NCBI GenBank assembly: GCA_004356685.1
Contig: SMWS01000037.1
Location: 1-10,292 of the forward strand
From: Deltaproteobacteria bacterium
Lineage (GTDB): Bacteria; Desulfobacterota_D; UBA1144; Nemesobacterales; N074bin48
Direction of reading: 5' to 3'
DNA: 10,292 bases
This document shows, one piece after another, positions 6,521 through 10,292 of this stretch. A program made the position numbers and the translations under genes. Every line of letters starts with the position of its first letter. The first letter of the stretch is position 1. The notes below the pieces were generated by a model that saw nothing but the letters and a program-made list of their open reading frames with translations, was not told the DNA's origin and did no database searches.

Positions 6521-9082
6521 TTATTCCTCTCTTATAGCTTCAGATATTCTAATCTTTGAGAATACTTTCGAAGGATAAATGCCTGCCAACATCGCTGCTA
6601 ATAATGAAATAAATACAGCTTCAATTAAATAAATTGGTTTTATCAAAAAGCCAATAGTCCATCCAAATGATTTGAGACTTATTACATTAACTAAGATATA
6701 TGCCATAATTAAGCCAAGTGGGATAGAAAGAATTCCAGAGAGTAAACCAATGATGCCGGTTTCAAAAAAAATGAGATTTTTTACTTCTGAAACCTTCACC
6801 CCAAGTGACCTAAGCACTCCTATTTCTTTTTTTCTAGAGAGTTCTAACGCAACAAGTGCACCTAGTATGCCAAAAAATGCAACCAGAAACGCAATAATCC
6901 TCATGGCATTTGTTATAGCAAAAGTCTGGTTAAAGATTTTGTGGGCTGACTCTTTAAGATCTCTATTTGTGCTTAGTCTGTAATTATAACTTTCAGGAAT
7001 TTTGCTCCTTATGTTCCTTAAGATATTACCTATTTCAAAACCGGGTGAAACGTCTAAAGATATCGAGGTGATTTTGTTATCGTCCCAAAATTTTTGGAAC
7101 AAATCATGCTTTACAATTAAAGTTCCTCTTTGGGTTGCAAAGTCAGAAAATACACCAGCTATTATAAATCTATGTTTTCCTTTTTTTGTAGGAATAAAGA
7201 GATATCCATCTTTCAGTCTTTCTTTGTATCTGTTATTAAAACTTTCAGATAGCAAAACCGTATCGCCTTCTAATCTGTCTAAGTCTTTAAAATCGCCGAT
7301 AAGTCCTGAAATAATCTGAGGGTTTATAGGTGGATTTTCACTAAGCGCAATTAAATTCAATTTTCCGTAGCCATCTGTAATAAGTTCGATTTTCCTTGAA
7401 TATCCTATATTCTTAACCCCATCTATAGAGTTAATCTTTTGCAATAAACTAAAATCCAGCCCTTTGTTTTCACTGGGTCTGTCGGTTACTGAGATAAATA
7501 CATCCGATGCAAAGGTATTTTCTAACCACAGCGTTAGTGTTGATCTGAAGCTTTCTATAAGAACTGTCATGCTCAAAAAAACTGCAACAGCTATAGTGAG
7601 CGATGCGGTGGCAATATAATTTTTATCAATTGAACCGGTGTAGTTTCTGCAGGCAATTAGATATATTTTCCCTAAAAACGGTCTTGCAAATCTGTTCAGT
7701 ATTCTCCCTAAAATCACCATCAATGCAGGCAATAAAAGAGTGTAGCCAATAATTATAAAAAACAGTCCGATAAATGTAATCTGAATACTGGATACTGAAA
7801 ACACCGTGATATATAGACCTAAAGAAACCATGAAAGCGCCTGTTAGGAATAGATATGGCACAAACCTCATAAAACTTAAATTAAAATAAGACCTGCTGGA
7901 AAGAGAAACTGGCCCGATAAACCTTGCCTCAAGCGACGGTATAATAGCCGCAGAAAACACAGCTGTTATACCTATAGCGACAGCTTTTAATAAAGAGAGC
8001 GGAGATATTTCAAAAGTAGTCTGCCCAAACACAGAATAAATATTACTGAGTGTATTTGAAACTAAGCGAACGGAGAATTCTCCAAGGATAATTCCTAGTG
8101 CCAGTCCAATAACAGAAGATACTGCACCGATTATAAGTGCCTCCGTAAGTATTAGATAAAAAATCTCTTTAGAAGTCACCCCGATTGATCTTAGTATTGA
8201 AAACAAGGGCCTTCTCACCACAAGTGAGTAGTTAAAAGAATTATAGATTAAGAAAAATGCTATTAATAATGTCATTAGACTAAGTGCAGTTAAATTAAGC
8301 TCAAAAGATTTAGTAAGTTTTTTACTCTGTTTTGCTACCGCGTCTGATCTAATAAGATAAGACTCTGGATATTTAGAATTGATAAAATTCTTTATTTCGT
8401 CAATTTTGTCCTTTGAATAGCTTTTAAGATTTAAATCAATTCTCGATAGTCTTCCCTTATAATCAACAAGCTCCTGTGCTGTTGCAATATCAACTAAAAT
8501 TTTATTCGAAAAAGCCAGGGTGTCTTGATTGCCAGATTCTATCACTCCTACAATTTTTATTTCTCTTTGTGTAGAATTAGAATTTAAAAAAAAGGACCCC
8601 CCCAGTTGCAAATCAAGTTTAGATAACAGTTGATCCGAAATAATTGCCCCATTTGGCTCAGTCAAAAATAGTTCGAAGGACCTGGAATCAAGTCTTATAT
8701 CATGGCTTCCAAAGAAACTTAGCAGTGAATTTTCCGAAAATGGGTCTATGCCTATTATCTTAAATTGCTGAGCAGGAAACTGTTTTAAATATACAGGCTC
8801 TTCAATTATCGGGATTATGTTTTTATATCCCAATATTTTTCTTAAGCTAAAATATAAATCCTCACTGAGCCCTGCAGTACTGCTATAAATGTTATGAGTA
8901 GTCTTTCCACTAATACTCCTTAGAGATTTATCAAATGATTTTCTAGCATTTATGTTTGCTATATCTATTGCAACTATTACAGCAACCCCAAGAGATATAC
9001 CCAGTATTAATAAAATAGATTGAATTTTATGTTTTAAGTAATGATTAAAAGAAATTTTAAATAAACTTTTTTTCGGAATCAT
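6521..9082 (-). CDS. ABC transporter permease with two FtsX modules (AttF/AttG-like)
   Basis: This 853-residue inner-membrane protein has about ten membrane helices in two parallel halves. Helix 1 (18-42) is followed by a MacB-like extracytoplasmic domain (about 45-260), then three FtsX helices (265-285, 308-335, 363-385). Three more helices (408-430, 434-457, 490-512) precede a second extracytoplasmic domain (about 520-720), and the last FtsX set is at 725-748, 772-798 and 812-835. The cytoplasmic coupling motifs are plain in both halves: RPLFSILRSIGVTSKEI (291-307) and KEIGVLRSLGVKVSEV (752-767), the second ending in the usual tail SKIRISEAIRE. Because both halves are on one chain, it may form the whole channel with two copies of the ATPase, like YbbP-type permeases. 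The adjacent ATPase gene is 44 bases upstream and attH 12 bases downstream. No good Shine-Dalgarno precedes the ATG. Such systems extract or move envelope molecules rather than import solutes; the substrate is unknown. Confidence 0.9.
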   Translation of the reverse strand: MIPKKSLFKISFNHYLKHKIQSILLILGISLGVAVIVAIDIANINARKSFDKSLRSISGKTTHNIYSSTAGLSEDLYFSLRKILGYKNIIPIIEEPVYLKQFPAQQFKIIGIDPFSENSLLSFFGSHDIRLDSRSFELFLTEPNGAIISDQLLSKLDLQLGGSFFLNSNSTQREIKIVGVIESGNQDTLAFSNKILVDIATAQELVDYKGRLSRIDLNLKSYSKDKIDEIKNFINSKYPESYLIRSDAVAKQSKKLTKSFELNLTALSLMTLLIAFFLIYNSFNYSLVVRRPLFSILRSIGVTSKEIFYLILTEALIIGAVSSVIGLALGIILGEFSVRLVSNTLSNIYSVFGQTTFEISPLSLLKAVAIGITAVFSAAIIPSLEARFIGPVSLSSRSYFNLSFMRFVPYLFLTGAFMVSLGLYITVFSVSSIQITFIGLFFIIIGYTLLLPALMVILGRILNRFARPFLGKIYLIACRNYTGSIDKNYIATASLTIAVAVFLSMTVLIESFRSTLTLWLENTFASDVFISVTDRPSENKGLDFSLLQKINSIDGVKNIGYSRKIELITDGYGKLNLIALSENPPINPQIISGLIGDFKDLDRLEGDTVLLSESFNNRYKERLKDGYLFIPTKKGKHRFIIAGVFSDFATQRGTLIVKHDLFQKFWDDNKITSISLDVSPGFEIGNILRNIRSKIPESYNYRLSTNRDLKESAHKIFNQTFAITNAMRIIAFLVAFFGILGALVALELSRKKEIGVLRSLGVKVSEVKNLIFFETGIIGLLSGILSIPLGLIMAYILVNVISLKSFGWTIGFLIKPIYLIEAVFISLLAAMLAGIYPSKVFSKIRISEAIREE

Positions 9083-9126
9083 ATAGCTGTGAGTTGTTTA
9101 ATAATATTTCTTTTGAAATATTGAAT

Positions 9127-9816
9127 CTATTTAATCTTTTTGAGCTTTAAATTTTCAATCAAATAAGCATTATCACTTAAATCAATCAGGTCTTCGCTAT
9201 GAGTTGCCAAAATAAGGGTTTTGTTTTTGTCACTGACTAGATTTAACAAAATATTAATTATTTGATCCCTTGTTTTGCTATCCAAATTACCAGTTGGCTC
9301 ATCAGCTATGATAATTTGAGGGTCGTGTACTATAGCTCTTGCAATTGCCGCTCTTTGCTGCTCACCGCCAGAAAGCGTATCAGGAAACACATCCGCTTTG
9401 TCATTTAAATCAACCTTTTGCAGAAATTCATGCGCCAGCTTTCTACTCTTATTGCCACTGATGTTATTGAGCTCAAGCGGAAACAAAATATTTTCTAAGA
9501 CAGTAAGGGAAGGGATCAAATAAAAAAACTGAAAAATTATTCCAACATGTTTTCTTCTAAAAAGAGTCCTTTCATTTTCGCTCAGATCACTCAGTGAAGA
9601 GTTATTAACCAACACTCTTCCTTTAGAGGGAACATCAACTCCCGAAATTAGATTTAAAAGAGTGCTCTTTCCACACCCGCTTCTACCCAAAATCAGTGTA
9701 GTTTTTCCATTTGGAAAACTAACACTTATATCTTCAACAATCTTTATTTCTTTATCACCGTCAAAATATGACTTGGATAGACTTTCAAACTGGACGCAGT
9801 TATGTTCTCTGATCAT
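9127..9816 (-). CDS. ABC transporter ATP-binding protein, LolD/MacB type (AttE-like)
   Basis: This 229-residue ATPase has every catalytic motif: Walker A GRSGCGKST at 44-52, the Q-loop glutamine at 96, signature LSGGEQQR at 148-155, Walker B IIIADEPTGNLD at 168-179, and the switch histidine in ATHS (His206). The FFYLIPSLTVLENI stretch after the Q-loop and the DEPTGNLD form are typical of the LolD/MacB/FtsE group, whose partners are FtsX-type permeases. Such a permease follows 44 bases downstream on the same strand. It would sit on the cytoplasmic face and drive conformational change in that permease, powering work on the outer side of the inner membrane. It is preceded by a 107-base gap and no clear ribosome binding site, so it may be co-transcribed with or separate from the Ig-domain gene upstream. 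I do not call it lolD because the permease arrangement and the AttH partner differ from LolCDE. Confidence 0.92.
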   Translation of the reverse strand: MIREHNCVQFESLSKSYFDGDKEIKIVEDISVSFPNGKTTLILGRSGCGKSTLLNLISGVDVPSKGRVLVNNSSLSDLSENERTLFRRKHVGIIFQFFYLIPSLTVLENILFPLELNNISGNKSRKLAHEFLQKVDLNDKADVFPDTLSGGEQQRAAIARAIVHDPQIIIADEPTGNLDSKTRDQIINILLNLVSDKNKTLILATHSEDLIDLSDNAYLIENLKLKKIK

Positions 9817-9923
9817 AAAGAATTAAGGATACCCTATATAAGGAAAGTAATTAGAACCGGCTAAAAATTATGGTATGTGGTTATAAAAATAAACCTGCTT
9901 GAATATTATTGGGATTGTTGTTG

Positions 9924-10292
9924 CTATGAAGAAGGTTGTTCTTCATCCTTCTTTTCATCAGTTGCTTCACTCTGTGGAATTGTAAGAGTAACTTCCTGCG
10001 TGTAATTCCCACCTTCAGAGTCAGTTGCTACTATTTCAATCTTGTATTCACTACCCGGTTTTTCTGCTGTAAAATCCCATTTAATAAGACCAGAGGCAGG
10101 CTCTATCGTCATACCTGCAGGAGAATTTTTCAGAGCAATTTCAATTTCATCTCCATCAGGATCATCAGTTTCAACTTTATATTCAAATAACTTATCTTCT
10201 CCCTTTATCTCTGTTGGAGGTTCTGAAGTTATCACAGGGGGTGAATTGGGCACTATATATTCGGCATCGATTACTAAAAAACTCTCTTCATC
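9924..10292 (-). CDS. Ig/cadherin-like (He_PIG type) repeat protein, C-terminal part, cut by the window edge
   Basis: This is the C-terminal end of a protein whose reading frame is open to the right edge; 123 codons including the stop are visible. A GTG at 10251-10253 sits mid-frame with coding-like sequence before it (for example DEESFLVIDAEYIV), so I treat it as internal. One complete Ig-like module of the He_PIG/dystroglycan type is visible. It opens with NSPPVITSEPP, has the calcium-site-like DDPDGDEIEI and SPAGMTIEPASGLIKWDF, and closes with IVATDSEGGNYTQEVTLTI. The last 16 or so residues are acidic and disordered. Such domains occur in exported and cell-surface proteins. The N-terminus, and so any signal peptide, lies outside the window. 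It is upstream of the ABC genes on the same strand with a 107-base gap, and a functional link is possible but unproven. Confidence 0.8.
   Translation of the reverse strand, partial: DEESFLVIDAEYIVPNSPPVITSEPPTEIKGEDKLFEYKVETDDPDGDEIEIALKNSPAGMTIEPASGLIKWDFTAEKPGSEYKIEIVATDSEGGNYTQEVTLTIPQSEATDEKKDEEQPSS

Noticed and set aside
6672..7319. Two plus-strand reading frames inside the permease gene
   Set aside because: Both are antisense to the FtsX permease, whose frame is intact over 853 codons.
9936..10190. Plus-strand reading frame opposite the Ig-domain gene
   Set aside because: Cys/Phe-rich shadow of an Ig-like domain with clear family motifs on the minus strand.

Overview
The window is AT-rich (by eye roughly one third G+C) and tightly packed with protein genes. 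It comes from a bacterium, most likely Gram-negative: it carries a TatA translocase subunit, a YgfZ-type iron-sulfur protein, a PilZ protein, and an ABC transporter with large extracytoplasmic domains paired with an AttH/CrtC-type envelope protein. Methylmalonyl-CoA epimerase and the TatA sequence style would fit a free-living, deltaproteobacterium-like or related uncultured lineage. That placement is inference; no rRNA or tRNA gene is present to test it.

Layout. Positions 1-138 hold no gene. ygfZ (139-1212, minus) and trxB (1370-2326, plus) are divergent and share a 157-base spacer that carries a perfect 12-bp palindrome in the probable trxB promoter. A plus-strand run follows: a DUF389 membrane protein gene broken by two compensating single-base frameshifts (2522-3547), a two-CBS-domain protein (3604-4062), a PilZ protein (4155-4469) and tatA (4591-4833). 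tatA converges on methylmalonyl-CoA epimerase (4847-5278, minus).

From 5375 to the right edge everything is on the minus strand. Read in the direction of transcription it is: a protein with an Ig/cadherin-like domain cut by the window edge (9924-10292), a LolD/MacB-type ATPase (9127-9816), an 853-residue permease with two FtsX modules (6521-9082), and an AttH/CrtC-like envelope protein (5375-6508). The last three match the known attEFGH type of gene cluster: an envelope ABC machine plus a lipocalin-like partner that presumably handles a lipophilic molecule. Its substrate cannot be read from the sequence.

The observations most worth checking are the double frameshift in the DUF389 gene (longer homopolymers elsewhere in the window are read in frame), the compact att-like operon with its single double-length permease, and a tatA leader that can fold in two mutually exclusive ways, one of which pairs with the ribosome binding site. 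I see no CRISPR array, insertion sequence, phage gene or RNA gene, and nothing that clearly amounts to a new biological system.
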